From: Prorocentrum cordatum
Lineage: Eukaryota > Sar > Dinophyceae > Prorocentrales > Prorocentraceae
Reading direction: 5' to 3'
NCBI GenBank assembly: GCA_963575745.1
Contig: CAUYUJ010017986.1
Location: 158,858 to 203,492 of the forward strand
Length of the DNA stretch: 44,635 bases
Shown here: piece by piece, positions 29,636-39,446 of the stretch
Numbering within the stretch: position 1 is the first letter of the stretch
Layout: every line of letters begins with the position of its first letter
Position numbers and translations under genes: made by a program
Notes under the pieces: generated by a model
What the model was told of the DNA's origin: nothing
Databases searched by the model: none
What the model saw: only the letters and a program-made list of their open reading frames with translations

Positions 29636-30368
29636 TGCGCAGAGGGTGGTAAGTTTGTTTCATTGCCGCGATCACCTCCTTCTGCTGCGCCTCGTCGTCT
29701 GGTACCAGTACCTGCCCGAGGAACTTGAATACGAATCTGCTCTTCTGTGGTTGCCCTGGCTTGTCGTGCGTCGGGAACACTGCTGCTTCCTATGCCCACG
29801 TTGCTGTCACTTCTGGTCCGCCTGTGCGAATCATTTCCACGAGCATGTCGATTGCGAACTTCATCTTCATGCGACGTGCCGAGCCGTCCTTGTAGGGCCA
29901 GCTCTGCAAAACGAGTAGAATGCTGTAAGCAGCTTGGGAGGCTGGCGAGCCGAGGTCCGTCTGGGGGTCTTCCTTCCGAGCTTTCACGGCCTCTTGGTAG
30001 GACTTGTTGCAGTCGATCACGAGCTGGTGCTTGCGGTCGAGCATGGCTGTGCCCATCGCTTCGCGTTCCAATGCACGGACTCGAGCTTCGAGCTGTACGA
30101 TCAGAGCTTTCATGGCCGCGTACGTCTCGTCTGTCTCCATGTCCATCTCCTCGTCCTCCTCGGCTCCGCCTGTCTTCGCCATCTTGGGCCGCCCTCCAGG
30201 TGCTGCGAAGCTCGTCGACCTGTCCCGCACTAGCCACGCTTTCTTGGGCTGCTCGTCCTGGCTTCCCTCGGGCATGTTTCGGTCCTCGAAGCTGTGGTGT
30301 CCAGTTCTTGTCGTATAGCTTCTTCCAGGTGCTCTCGACGGGCTTGAGGGTAGCTCTGGAGTCCGCAA
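29636..30368 (-). pseudogene. LINE C-terminal tail with coiled coil, enters gap
   Basis: A minus frame from about 30368 to 29793 has ordinary protein composition. It has an acidic stretch (GGAEEDEEMDMETDE), then a heptad-like coiled coil (MKALIVQLEARVRALEREA), then a helical region ending GGPEVTATWA. A last frame change leads to KSRFVFKFLGQVLVPDDE and QQKEVIAAMKQTYHP just before the gap. I do not recognise a named domain; the assignment to the LINE rests on continuity and strand. Confidence 0.55.
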
Positions 30369-30419
30369 TGAACTTCCCTCGAGGTTCTCGAATGTAAGAG
30401 TCCGGTTGCAGTGGCGGAG

Positions 30420-30660
30420 AGAGGTGCTCGCGGGCGTGATTGAGCCAAAGTGTTACATCATCGAACGTCTCAGAACACATCGGGCACTCCATAGTGCTCG
30501 GGACAATGACGTTGTCTTCGAACCGCCCCCTGTTCGCCGGGCAATGCTGGCGACGAGGACTAGCCGATACATGTTGCTTTGCCACGTACTTGCCCCTAAA
30601 CGTGCTGTTGCAAATGGGGCAGCTGTTGGTAATAGTAAGAATGCGACCGATGTTCAGCTT
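30420..30660 (-). pseudogene. LINE C-terminal zinc-finger region
   Basis: One minus frame encodes CPIC (about 30618) then an H...C cluster (AKQHV ... QHCP), followed by a C2H2 finger CPMCSETFDDVTLWLNHAREH (21 residues; C-X2-C-X12-H-X4-H). Paired fingers after the RT are common in LINEs and may bind RNA or target DNA. The reading frame upstream, from the RT stop at 30860, is shifted. Confidence 0.75.
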
Positions 30661-30668
30661 GCCGTGAG

Positions 30669-30859
30669 TTCCACCAATAGCGTTTGCAATCTGTTTCGTG
30701 GGGGCATGCTTGATGGGCCATTTGCTGTTGCATTTTTTCCGTCTTCTAGTAGTTCTTGATATGCATAAGCTCCTTCTCCCCCTCCTCCCTCATGTTCAGC
30801 TGTGGGCCAGGGGTCCTTAGATGTTAAGAATGCAGCTCTAAGTTCATCGCAATCTAAGT
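30669..30859 (-). other. LINE segment between RT and zinc fingers
   Basis: Directly after the RT stop the same strand stays open in another frame (LDCDELRAAFLTSKDPWPT), which reads as a natural continuation and supports a frameshift, not a true end, at about 30860. Confidence 0.5.
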
Positions 30860-31915
30860 TCACGAAGTTTCAAAATCCTCGGAAAGGATGTTATACATGG
30901 TGCCCCCGTACTCCCACAAGCTTTTTCCACTCTCTAATTCCCGCAAGGCAAGCATGTCCTGCTCCAGCTGTCTGGCCCAGGGATGAGCGTGAACATGTAT
31001 AGCTCCGCTCTCGTTGAATACAGCACCATCGATGGGGGATTCCCCAAAGCAGGTAGAGAGAAGCTGCCGATTGTTGTCACGCTCCTTGACCATGCTTTGC
31101 AACCATTTGAGTCTCCGTATCCTGAATTCCAGAAAGAGAGGGGCAACTCGGAATGTACGAAGAACATCGTGGGCGGAGCAGGTGACAACATGATCGGCTG
31201 CATTACTCCATTCAGCAGTGCCTCCCATGATCGCGCGACCTTTGCGCGCGGTAAAAGACTCCAGCACGGACAAGTCGCTGCAGGTGAGCGGCTCCGTGCC
31301 TTTCGCAAGTACTTCAAGACCACTTAACGCAGTGTTGACGAGTAGGCCCTTTAGCATAGTTCTCTTAACTACGAACTTGATGCCCTTGATGGTCCAGAAG
31401 CGCCCCACGGAGTAATAGGCCGCGTGCAGACCCCTCAACCTTTTGGATAATTCGGGAGCTGGAGTAAACGTGCTTGTTTGTAGTCCACCTAGATATCGTA
31501 CGTGATGCATAGTCGCGCCGTCGATGTTAGCGCGCTTCTCATGGATGAGTATACTGATGATGTGCGCGCCCGTGCCACGTATGTATGCCACGTTCTCTTG
31601 TTTGCTTATGTTATGTGAAGCTCCTACGACGCGCATGCCTAAGTCGACGGACCTGTTCTCTTGGCGGCTTCCTGTTTCCAGCTTGTCTAAAAATGTGCCT
31701 GCGACATTGCTCTCAAGAACCTTGTTGGCGAGATCGTCTACGAACCCCGTGAGCGCCATCTGCTGGAGGTCCTCAGAGTCCCAAGGGGCATTAACTTCCA
31801 CGGCGCGATACCAGCAAATTAACATGTAGGTGTCTGCAATCTTCTCAATCACGGGCGGGCTGAACGTTCGAGCAAAGACCAGTGTAGCTCCTACAGCACC
31901 TGGAAAGAGAATCAT
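30860..31915 (-). pseudogene. LINE reverse transcriptase, catalytic core and thumb
   Basis: A 351-codon minus frame. GFVDDLA at residues 57-63 is the catalytic (Y/F)XDD motif; ISKQENVAY (103-111) is the following lysine motif; RYLGG (140-144) and RRLKWLQ (267-273) are conserved in related LINE thumb/linker regions. The start FPGAVGATLVFARTF aligns with the usual QGD...LFA motif but lacks its Gln, a further sign of decay. It makes cDNA in intact elements. Confidence 0.85.
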
Positions 31916-32303
31916 CTTCTAGTAGGAACAAGGCCTTCGTGATCCTATCCTCAGCGAACTTCAAATCAGCGATCGAGTAGAGGCTGGGGAGAATCTCGAG
32001 CACGGCAGTATGCTTCAAGCTGTAGAACGCATGCGTAGCGTCGTGGCAGCGCGTGAGATGAGAGATGCCTGCAGCCTGGAGACGGTGCGAAGAGATCCAC
32101 AGCATTCCCATCGCTGATTCTCGTCGTCGTCGTCGCAATCCTCCGCGAATCCAATCATCTGGCGTCCAAGCTGCTTTGTTTCGCCGCAGTGCGGCCGCAT
32201 GAAAGTTCTGCCTACCGCGCACATGATCATGATGATGCGCTCTCCGCCCACGTCGATGTTTTGATTGCCCTTGGGCAGCCTCGCTGCCTGAGCTGAATGT
32301 CAT
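31845..32303 (-). pseudogene. LINE reverse transcriptase, fingers/palm part
   Basis: Two minus frames share this segment. One (near 32290-32150) reads KGNQNIDVGGERIIMIM, equivalent to the conserved KGN...R motif. The other reads ISHLTRCHDATHAF, equivalent to the first catalytic-Asp strand (motif A). Both are recognisable RT motifs in different frames, so at least one indel lies between about 32110 and 32160. Confidence 0.7.
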
Positions 32304-33571
32304 ATGGTTGGCACTCGATCATGTTTCCTAGCCAAAAAGAGTATCGCTCGAAGAAGGCCCTGCATGATCTTCGGGGGCTCAAACTCGTCCTGGCAATATC
32401 CATGACCTGCCGTCATCGCTGGCCTTGTGGGGGTGATCCACTTGGGTGCAAAAAAAAGTCGTAAAGCTTCTGCTGGAATACTCCATGGTGGATAACTTCG
32501 CCAAAGTTTCATTCGCCAAACCGAGTTAGCCACCATGTTCCAATCCTCTGACGCCAATTCAAACGCATCTGCATTGTCACGTACTGATCTATGTTCGTGT
32601 CGGACTTCTCTCTCGACGCCGTCGATCGTGGCTGGTGTGGCTGAGCACCCACCCTGATGTGAAGGGAGCGTCATCCGAACGCTCCAGCCCCTCGCGGATG
32701 CAGCTGATGAAGGGATAGCTGCGGACTTGCGTTGGCGGGGACCTCTGCGTTTGCCAGCGATGAGACGAGCAATCCGCTGCACGAGGTAGCTGTTGTTGTC
32801 CTTGACCGCGGCATTGAGCTCCTCGACGCGCCTGGCCGTGAGCTCTTCCCAGTAGCGTCGTGCTGAGAGTTTGAGTGTTTTGCTGGTCTGCTGGATCATC
32901 GCAGAGGTGTGCTGGTATTCAAATTCCATCCTCGGGTCCGTCCTCAAGTGTCGAAGGCATCTGCGAACATGTAAATGATGTTTAAGCTGTTGTATGTAAT
33001 GGGCTCGGGCTTCTGTGTATAATGGGCTTTTGTCCAGCACTGTGACTAAGGCTTGATTCATGATCTCGACGAACTCGCGATTCATCTGGTCTGCGTCTTC
33101 GTTTGCTTCGATTGCGTTCAGTTCATCATATCTAAGACTAACCAATCTCTCCATCTCGGTGAATAGCTCCTGTCTTTTGTAACCTTGCTGTAAGCAACAA
33201 ACAAGCGCTTCTCTGTTGGGTCGGGCTGCACGTTCGGGAAGGGGACGCTGGCTGAACCGAATATGTACTGCAATCTGGATGGGTCGATGGTCTTGCGGCT
33301 TGTGCGTGTCGTGAAGTTGCAAGGCTCGACCTGCGGAACACATCACGTGACACCTCTCCACGCACTGCATCAACTCTTGTGGTACGCATATGTAGTCAGT
33401 GTACGATTCGGAGTTCGCTCCCACATACGACGGCGGGTTGCAGAAATAGGTGTTCGCAGCACTTAAGTTCCATCCTGCAAGGACAGGTCGAACAAAATAA
33501 GAAGCCAATGATTCTCTACCACTTGCATAAGGTCCAGCCACTAAAACCGTCTGCTTTGCACAGTCCCCCAT
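32300..33571 (-). pseudogene. LINE endonuclease C-terminus, linker and start of RT
   Basis: A 423-codon minus frame. Residues 36-66 (NLSAANTYF ... SYTDYICVP) and PQDHRPIQIAV (92-102) match the last endonuclease strands, where the DH pair equals the catalytic SDH; the usual SRIDF is SYTDY here. A helical linker with basic and acidic stretches follows. The last 80 residues (WRSYPPWSIPAEALRLFF) resemble the run-in to the RT palm. The frame is lost at about 32300. Confidence 0.75.
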
Positions 33572-34082
33572 TCAAGTCAGTGAATATGATAGGCACGGTC
33601 TGGCGCCTGGACATGTCCTGCAGCACTCCTGTCACCCAGTCGATCATCATCTTCATCGTCTTCTCGTATATCGGTCGCAGCTCCCTCGACGTCTGCCTGG
33701 GCGGGAAATACATGCCAATAAATCCATGAGACGTTGCACCAGATTGGAGAGTGGTCGCCCCACATCTACCCCACAACTGCTTGGGTGTGTCGTGCACTCT
33801 CTTTAATGAACTGCGCGAAAACCGAAATCGTTTGAGTAGGAATGTAATGCCACAGGAAGGCGTGATGAACGGCCCTCGCTTGAAACCGAATTCTATGCTC
33901 CATGTCTTTTGAACAGCTCTCGTGTCGTTCACAATCTGCCCACGTGACTTGACCTGCGTGCCGATTGGTGCGTATACGTCTCTGTTCGGTATGCAACATG
34001 CAATGTCCACAAGTCGTTCGTGAGATCGTGCTGCGCATGGGTTGTACTGAACTGCACGCAGGAGCCCGCCTGCTGTAGCCAT
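33516..34082 (-). pseudogene. LINE endonuclease domain, N-terminal part
   Basis: A 188-codon minus frame from an ATG at 34082. Residues 76-85 (SCGITFLLKR) and 122-127 (IGMYFP) correspond to core strands of an exonuclease-endonuclease-phosphatase fold, and IIFTDLNGG (165-173) is the catalytic (G/T)D(L/F)N strand. In intact elements this domain nicks the target site. The frame is lost at about 33540 and the domain continues in the next frame. Confidence 0.75.
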
Positions 34083-34204
34083 CGATGACCACGAGGGCAG
34101 AAGCTGCCGTCACGGGCTCTGAATGAGAGTGCACATGGCCCGCATGCTGCGTGCGCGCGCGGGGGTGCGGAGAGGTGGCGAGGGTGTCTGTTTCCTGAAG
34201 AGAG

Positions 34205-34285
34205 CCACCTGGAGGAGGAGGAGGAGGAGGAGGAGGAGGAGGAGGAGGAGGAGGAGGAGGACGAGGAGGAGGAGGAGGGCCGCCC
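34205..34285 (+). repeat. (GGA)n microsatellite
   Basis: GGA triplets with one ACG interruption, 120 bp upstream of the LINE endonuclease ATG. On the LINE strand this is TCC, read as poly-Pro or poly-Ser in open frames. Confidence 0.93.
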
Positions 34286-34760
34286 CCGGGGGCGCCGAGG
34301 TCGCGGACGACCACGGCGGTGGGCACCATGGTCAGCAGGATCAGCGCCTGGGGTCAAGACTGGGACAGGACGAGGAGAAGTTCGGGTGGGGATCTGATTG
34401 GGCACGAGACCCTTCCGAGAGCCACATTGCCATAGTTAGGAATGCGAGAAGGTATGGGTCGCGAGGCCTCCTTGATCTGGCAAGGTCGACCTACTAAACA
34501 AGGCCGACGGTATGATTTTTGCAATCCGGCGGATTTTCTTGGATTTCGGCCTCCGGGAAGTCGCTATCGAGCCCCAGGACATCAGAAACGGATCCAAGGC
34601 GCGAAACTATCCCCGGGGAAGGGGTAGGGACCTCTGGGGCCGAGGATTGAAAAAATCACATCGGTGGATGCCAGGGAAGCCAGGACGAGAATAAATTCAG
34701 ATGAGGATGAATCGAGAATGCTCTGGCGGTTCTGGAAGATGTCTCACGCGCCGCGGCCTT
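34286..34760. other. Unassigned 5' flank of the LINE
   Basis: May include the LINE 5' UTR up to some point; no boundary visible. No gene recognised. Confidence 0.35.
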
Positions 34761-34763
34761 CTC

Positions 34764-34803
34764 AGAGCGTTCCAGAACGCTCTGGGAGCGTTCCGGAACG
34801 CTC
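34764..34803. promoter_or_regulatory. Two adjacent GCGTTC-GAACGC palindromes (heat-shock-element-like)
   Basis: AGAGCGTTC-CA-GAACGCTCT (34764-34783, 9-bp arms) is followed two bases later by the perfect 18-bp palindrome GAGCGTTCCGGAACGCTC (34786-34803). Both contain TTCNNGAA, the core of a heat-shock element. No gene start is visible nearby, so a regulatory role is only a possibility; they may be an array of palindromic repeats. Confidence 0.3.
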
Positions 34804-34979
34804 GGGAAGAGACTCCTCGTCCTGGCCCCGTCCGAGTGGTCGAGGCTCGAGTGTGGAGGGGCGCACCTCTGGGCACTCTTGCGGACGCATGACTGGCCAT
34901 CGCTCGGACGTAGATTCCCTGTGTTTTTTCGGTTTCGTGTGTGGATTTTTTTCGCCAAATGATCAAGGATGCTCCTCGA

Positions 34980-35021
34980 TGGTCCTCGCCGAAGGAAAAA
35001 TGCACACGTCTGAGCGATGCC
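34980..35021 (+). repeat. Dispersed repeat D1, copy 2
   Basis: TGGTCCTCGCCGAAGGAAAA followed by TGCACACGTCTGAGCGATGCC. Related to 12650-12690. Confidence 0.75.
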
Positions 35022-36000
35022 AAGATAAGGGCACCAGGCCGCGCGCCCCGCGGTGCGCGACGGGCGACTCTACCTTCGCGCCCGCGCGCATCTCCCCGCT
35101 GGAGAGGGGCAGCCACTCCGGCCTGGGCCGCGGCGCGCGAAGCGCGATCGCCCTCGCGCCCCCCCGGGGGGGGTCCTGGGGGTATACTGGCACCGTCTTC
35201 CTGCTTCTGTCGGTGGCGCACTTCCGAACCGAAGTTCTCGAGTGCACGAGTCTCACGGGAGACATCGGTCGGAAGAAGTAGGCAGAAACCTGAGGTAGGA
35301 AGGCGTTGGAAGCAGATCGGGTGTCCGCCCGCCTCCTGAAGAGGACGGAGAAGGTGAAGCCGCTCGATCACTGAAGCAGATTGGAACCTGGGAATCCAAA
35401 CATACCTAATTTCAACGACGGACGGGCGCATTATAGTTTCCCAGGCGGCGTGGCCCGCCCGCCCCCTAAAGAGGACGGAGAAGGTCAAGCCGCTCGAGGA
35501 CCGAAGTAGGAAGATGCTTGAAGCAGGTTGGAACCTGGGAAATCAAAAAAATGCCTACACGTCGTTCATGTCTAATCGTGTTCATTTCTAAGTGTGCTCG
35601 TTTCTCACTGTTCCTGGCCCCCTAGTGGCCAGGACGAGGCCCAGGATAGAGCAGTTAGAAATGAAAGGATCCTGACCCCCCATAAGCAAATCATTGAGCC
35701 TTCGAATTAGAAATGAGCAATGTCTGCTTTCAACGACCGACGGGCGCACCACCGTCTCCCAAGCGGCGTGGCCAGACGACGCCCGCCGCCGAGCAGGCAC
35801 CGTGAGATCTCCGAGCGCGCGCGCGCGTCGCCCCCCCGCGGGGGTGGCCCGATGCACACGCTCGCCAGAAGCGTGCACCTCGGGGGACGCCGCTCGAGCG
35901 GACACTCTGGAAAATTCTCCGAATCCACTTGCCCTGTAGGAAATCCCAGTTCATCACAAGCAATTGATCTTCAGGTCCCCCCCCTTTCTCCAGTGGCTTC
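35022..36000. other. Unassigned region with short local duplications
   Basis: CCTGAAGAGGACGGAGAAGG-type sequence at about 35333 recurs at about 35464. TTTCAACGACGGACGGGCGC with its trailing GGCGGCGTGGCC occurs at about 35411 and again at 35728. No gene recognised. Confidence 0.5.
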
Positions 36001-36034
36001 CCCCTTTTTTCCAGTGGCACCCCCTTTTTCCAAC

Positions 36035-36180
36035 GGCACTTGCTTGCTTGCTCTTGCGTGCTTGCTATCGCTTGCTTGCTCTTGCTTGCCCTTGCCTGCT
36101 TGCACTTGATCGCTGGCTCTTGTTTGCTTGTCATTGCTCGCTTACGCTTGCTTGCTTCCGCTTGCTTGCGCGTGCTTGAT
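36035..36180 (+). repeat. GCTTGCTT-type repeats
   Basis: Degenerate GCTTGCTTGCTC/GCTTGCCCTT words. Minus frames become Lys/Ser/Ala-Gln-rich. Followed by TCCTCCCGTCC repeats to about 36262. Confidence 0.85.
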
Positions 36181-36443
36181 GCTGCTCCTCCCGTTCTCCT
36201 CCCGTCCTGCTCCCGTCCTCCTTTCGTCCTCCTCCCATCCTCCTCTCGTCCTCCTCCGATCCTCCTATCTATCAGGCTGGAGTCAACGCTGGCTGATATT
36301 TTTTCGTGGCGGGGGCTTAGGCCCAGACTTCGATTGCAGTAGAAAGCCTGTCCCCCAGTGCAGTGTTCGAAGTGGGCCAGCGGGTTGCCGCCAGATGCCA
36401 CACGGCGTAAGATCGATGCTCGGCGGCAGGCATGCATTTCGAG

Positions 36444-36530
36444 CGTGCCCGCTCGAGGAAAGTGCGCCCCCCGCGTCGGATCGTCGATGCACGATGGGGT
36501 CCGCCGGCCCACGCTTGCATTCGCAACAAG
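36444..36530. repeat. Dispersed repeat D2, copy 2
   Basis: Counterpart of 26710-26795. The minus translation here reads RRTPSCIDDPTRGAHFPRAG, which looks protein-like and partly matches copy 1. Confidence 0.65.
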
Positions 36531-36604
36531 GAACCCAGCGCAGCCAGAACTGGGGCGTTCTCTCTCCCGAAGCACTTCAAACCATTCCTGAGCAGTGGAA
36601 AGCA

Positions 36605-36738
36605 TGGAAGAGTATTGCTTGGCATTGATTCGCCTGGCCTGGCATTGTTCAGCGTTGCGTGGCATTGCCTGGCGTTGCGCGGCACTGCTTGGAATCATTG
36701 CTTGGCGTTGCTTGGCGTTGCTTGGCGTTGCTCTGCGA
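36605..36738 (+). repeat. GCGTTGCTTG decamer repeats
   Basis: About a dozen degenerate units of GCRTTGCYTG, cleanest at 36700-36735. Non-coding. Confidence 0.85.
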
Positions 36739-36759
36739 GCAGCGCCGAGGAGCCCCGAG

Positions 36760-36855
36760 TAGCTCCGAGATGTCCCAGGTGGCTTCCTAGACGGCCCGAG
36801 CAGGCAACCAAGGCCGCCAAGATGGCCCAAGATGCCTCCAAGACTGCCTCCAGAT
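36760..36855 (+). repeat. Degenerate CCAAGATGGCC repeats
   Basis: A short block of the interspersed word family on plus, directly before dispersed repeat D3 copy 2, as a similar block follows D3 copy 1. Confidence 0.6.
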
Positions 36856-36871
36856 TCACTTCCTGCTACAT

Positions 36872-37215
36872 GCATCGGATCTTGAGATCGAGCTGGTTGA
36901 GCGCCACGCGCGTTTCGACTGCAACCAACTCTGGGCGAGCCGTGCGCTCAGGCAGCTCGAGCTAAGAATCCAGATCAGTTCGGTCAAGATGCGGACGACA
37001 AGGTCGACTGGATTCACCATTCGATAGAGCACAGCACGGATCAACGCGGTAGGAAACAACACAACTCATCACATCACGGCACATCACTGTGCATCGCAGC
37101 GCAGCGCAGCACAGCCCATGGCACGGCATCACCATCACGGATATCCTAAGCACTGCCACGGTTCATTGCCCAAATTAGGTAAACTCTACATCCCGTTCCA
37201 GGTTCGTGGATCGAC
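36872..37215. repeat. Dispersed repeat D3, copy 2
   Basis: Same block order as 28061-28310 with an extra about 90 bp (a CATCAC/GCAGCGCAGC-rich insert near 37065-37125). Same orientation. Confidence 0.75.
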
Positions 37216-37727
37216 CGTCTTCCCATCCAGGAATGGTGAAATCTGCTGTCCCCTCTTCTGGCCTAGCGGTACAGAGTTCAGTGCTTCGCCTGTGTCCAAA
37301 TCCAGCGGTGCAGAACGAGATGCTTCGCCAGCGCGGTCGGGAAAGGGAGGGGAGGGGAGGGCATTGTTTGGGCCGCGATAAAAGGGAGGGGCGATAAGCG
37401 AGGGGGGGCAACGAGGGCTGCAGAACAGGGGACCTTCAGGGCCCCCAAAGGGGCCCTTTCGGGGCCAGAAGGGGGCCTCTGTGGGGTCCGAAAGGGGCAC
37501 CTTTCTTCCCCCCTCGCCCCCCCCTTCCATTGATCGCCCCCCACCAAATCGCGCCCAATGCTATGGCATTTGGATCACCTTTGTTGGGAATTTTGAGGGC
37601 CTCCAGAAGGTTGGGTCGTGCTGGCCCCGACGGGCGAGTCAGCGGGCGACGAACGGCAGAAGGCAGCCCTCTCCGCCACCGGGGAACGTCCGGCCCAGCG
37701 CTGCAGAGGGATAGCGTGCGGCGTCGA
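37216..37727. other. Unassigned GC-rich stretch
   Basis: Contains G-runs and GGGGCCC-type words at 37430-37500. Open frames in several phases; no recognised gene. Confidence 0.4.
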
Positions 37728-37758
37728 TCTCCGAAGAGCACGCTCTCCCTGTGAGGCG
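37728..37758 (+). repeat. Direct repeat flanking the CTC array, left copy
   Basis: CTCCGAAGAGCACGCTCTCC and CTGTGAGGCG; the right copy is at 38307-38337 with few changes. A weaker relative (GTGCTCTTTGTGAGGCAGTC) precedes the TCC array at 39388. Confidence 0.8.
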
Positions 37759-37776
37759 ATTCCCCCCTGCGAGGGC

Positions 37777-38306
37777 CTCCTCCTCCTCCTTTCTCCTTTT
37801 CCTCCTCCTCCTCCTCCTCTTCCTCCCCCTTTTCCTCCTCCTCCTTCTCCTCCTTCTCCTCCTCCTTCTCCTCCTCCTGCTCCTCCTGCTCCTCCTCCTC
37901 TTTCTCCCCTTCCTCCTCCTCCTCCTCCTCCTCCTCCTCCTCCTCCTCCTCCTCCTCCCTCTCCTCCTCCCCTCCTCCTCCCTCCTCCTCCTCTCCTCCT
38001 CCTCCTCCTCTCCTCCTCCTCCTCCTCCTCTCCCCTCCCCCTCCTCCTCCTCCTCCTCCTCCTCTTTCTCCTCCTTTCTCCCTCCTCCTCCACCTCCTCC
38101 TCCCCCTCCCCCTCCTCCTCCTCCACCTCCTCCTCCCCCTCCTCCTCCTCCTCCTCCTCCTCCTCCTCCGCCTCCCAATCCTCCTCCTCCTCCTCCTCCT
38201 CCTCCTCCTCCTCCTTCTTCTTCTTCTTTTTCCTCCTCCTCCTCCTCCTCCTCCTCCTCCTCGTTCTCGTCCTCCTCCTCCTCCTCCTCGTCCTCCTCCT
38301 CCTCCC
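37777..38306 (+). repeat. Long (CTC)n microsatellite
   Basis: About 530 bp of CTC/TCC with TTC, CCC and occasional GTC/GCC interruptions, the longest such array here. Frames on both strands are open and repeat-derived. Confidence 0.96.
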
Positions 38307-38337
38307 CTCCGAAAAGCACGCTGTCCCTGTGAGGCGG
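38307..38337 (+). repeat. Direct repeat flanking the CTC array, right copy
   Basis: CTCCGAAAAGCACGCTGTCC then CTGTGAGGCG. With the left copy it suggests a duplication of array plus flank, or expansion between duplicated flanks. Confidence 0.8.
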
Positions 38338-39387
38338 TCCACCCGCGAGAGCCCCTGCTGTGCACGCCATCCCGCTGCCAGGGCTTCTTCGGCGCACGCA
38401 GTACCCCAAAGGTGGGGGGCAGCGTGCACTAAGCGGGCCAGCGGCGCCACATCGCACGCTGCCTTTGCAGCACCAGCCGCAGGTCCTAGGCGACATACGG
38501 CCTGGAAGTTTTGCTTAGCGCGTCGCCGCGGCGGCTTTGGCGCCGCGGCGGCTCTGGCGACATGCTGTGCCCTGCGAGAAGATAGCATGTCGATCCGCGC
38601 CGCGAAACGGGAGGCTGGGAGAGGCTCGGCACGTGGACGCCTGGGCACCGGGAAGTGGACAGCGTGCCGCGCCTGAGTACTCGTGGTGGGACAGAACCGG
38701 CGGCGTGACACGCAAATCACCCTCAATTCCTGACGCCTGGCCCTGCTTTTCCGACTGGACTTCTGTCAAACGTGCGCTTGATTCGCCCTTGTCGTCCAGC
38801 CCCCTCATCTGAACACGAAAGCGGTTTTTGCTGAGACATCCTCACGAGCCGCTCTTAAACTGGCCACGGCGTGCAAGCGACGCTGGCGGTGTGCTGCCCG
38901 CGCCGAGGAGAGAGCGCCGGTTGGACGGACTCTCGGCCATCGTGAGTACGGAAGTTCGGCCCGCATACAATGGAGGCCCGACCACAAGAAGCCTTCCACA
39001 AGAACCCCAACCCTGAGACCCCACGACGTCCGTTGACTGTTGGTGTGGGAGCGTCACGCCTTCCACGGAAGAGCAATCGAAACCCAAGAAAACCCAGGGC
39101 ACCCTGGAGGCAAGCAGGGTGCTTCTTGGCATGGGCCTCCACTGTAGTAGGTAGCCGGTGGCACAGCTTCGCGCTTCCCGCCGCGCGATGCGCGATCCTC
39201 TCCGCGCGCTCGCGCTGCCCCGTTGCGTGAGCTCCCCGCCCGTGGGCGAGCGGCCTCCCCTGCACGCGAGGAGGACGGCATCCCCGCGTGGGGGCGGAGG
39301 GCGGCCCGTCTTGCGATGGGGCAGTGCTCTTTGTGAGGCAGTCCTCTCGCGCGGGTTTCGCTTTTCCGTTCTCCCTGGCTCCATGGT
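38338..39387. other. Unassigned region
   Basis: Mixed to GC-rich; minus and plus frames up to about 130 codons without recognisable motifs. No RNA gene seen. Confidence 0.4.
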
Positions 39388-39446
39388 TCCTCCTCCTCCT
39401 CCTCCTCCTCCTCCTCCTCCTCCTCCTCCTCCTCCTCCTCCTCCTC
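39388..39446 (+). repeat. (TCC)n microsatellite
   Basis: About 19 uninterrupted TCC triplets. Confidence 0.95.

Larger units (their letters stand above)
29636..34082 (-). mobile_element. Decayed non-LTR retrotransposon (LINE), 3' end in gap
   Basis: Reading right to left on the minus strand, segments follow the order of an APE-type LINE: endonuclease (34082-33250), linker and RT start (to about 32300), RT core and thumb (to 30860), zinc fingers (about 30640-30420) and a coiled-coil tail (to 29636). The frame changes at least four times (near 33540, 32300, 31900, and between the finger and tail segments), so this copy cannot make a full protein unless assembly indels are to blame. A GGA array at 34205-34285 lies just upstream. 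Segment order and motifs resemble LINEs I know from dinoflagellate genomes. Exact ends and target-site duplications are not visible. Confidence 0.85.
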
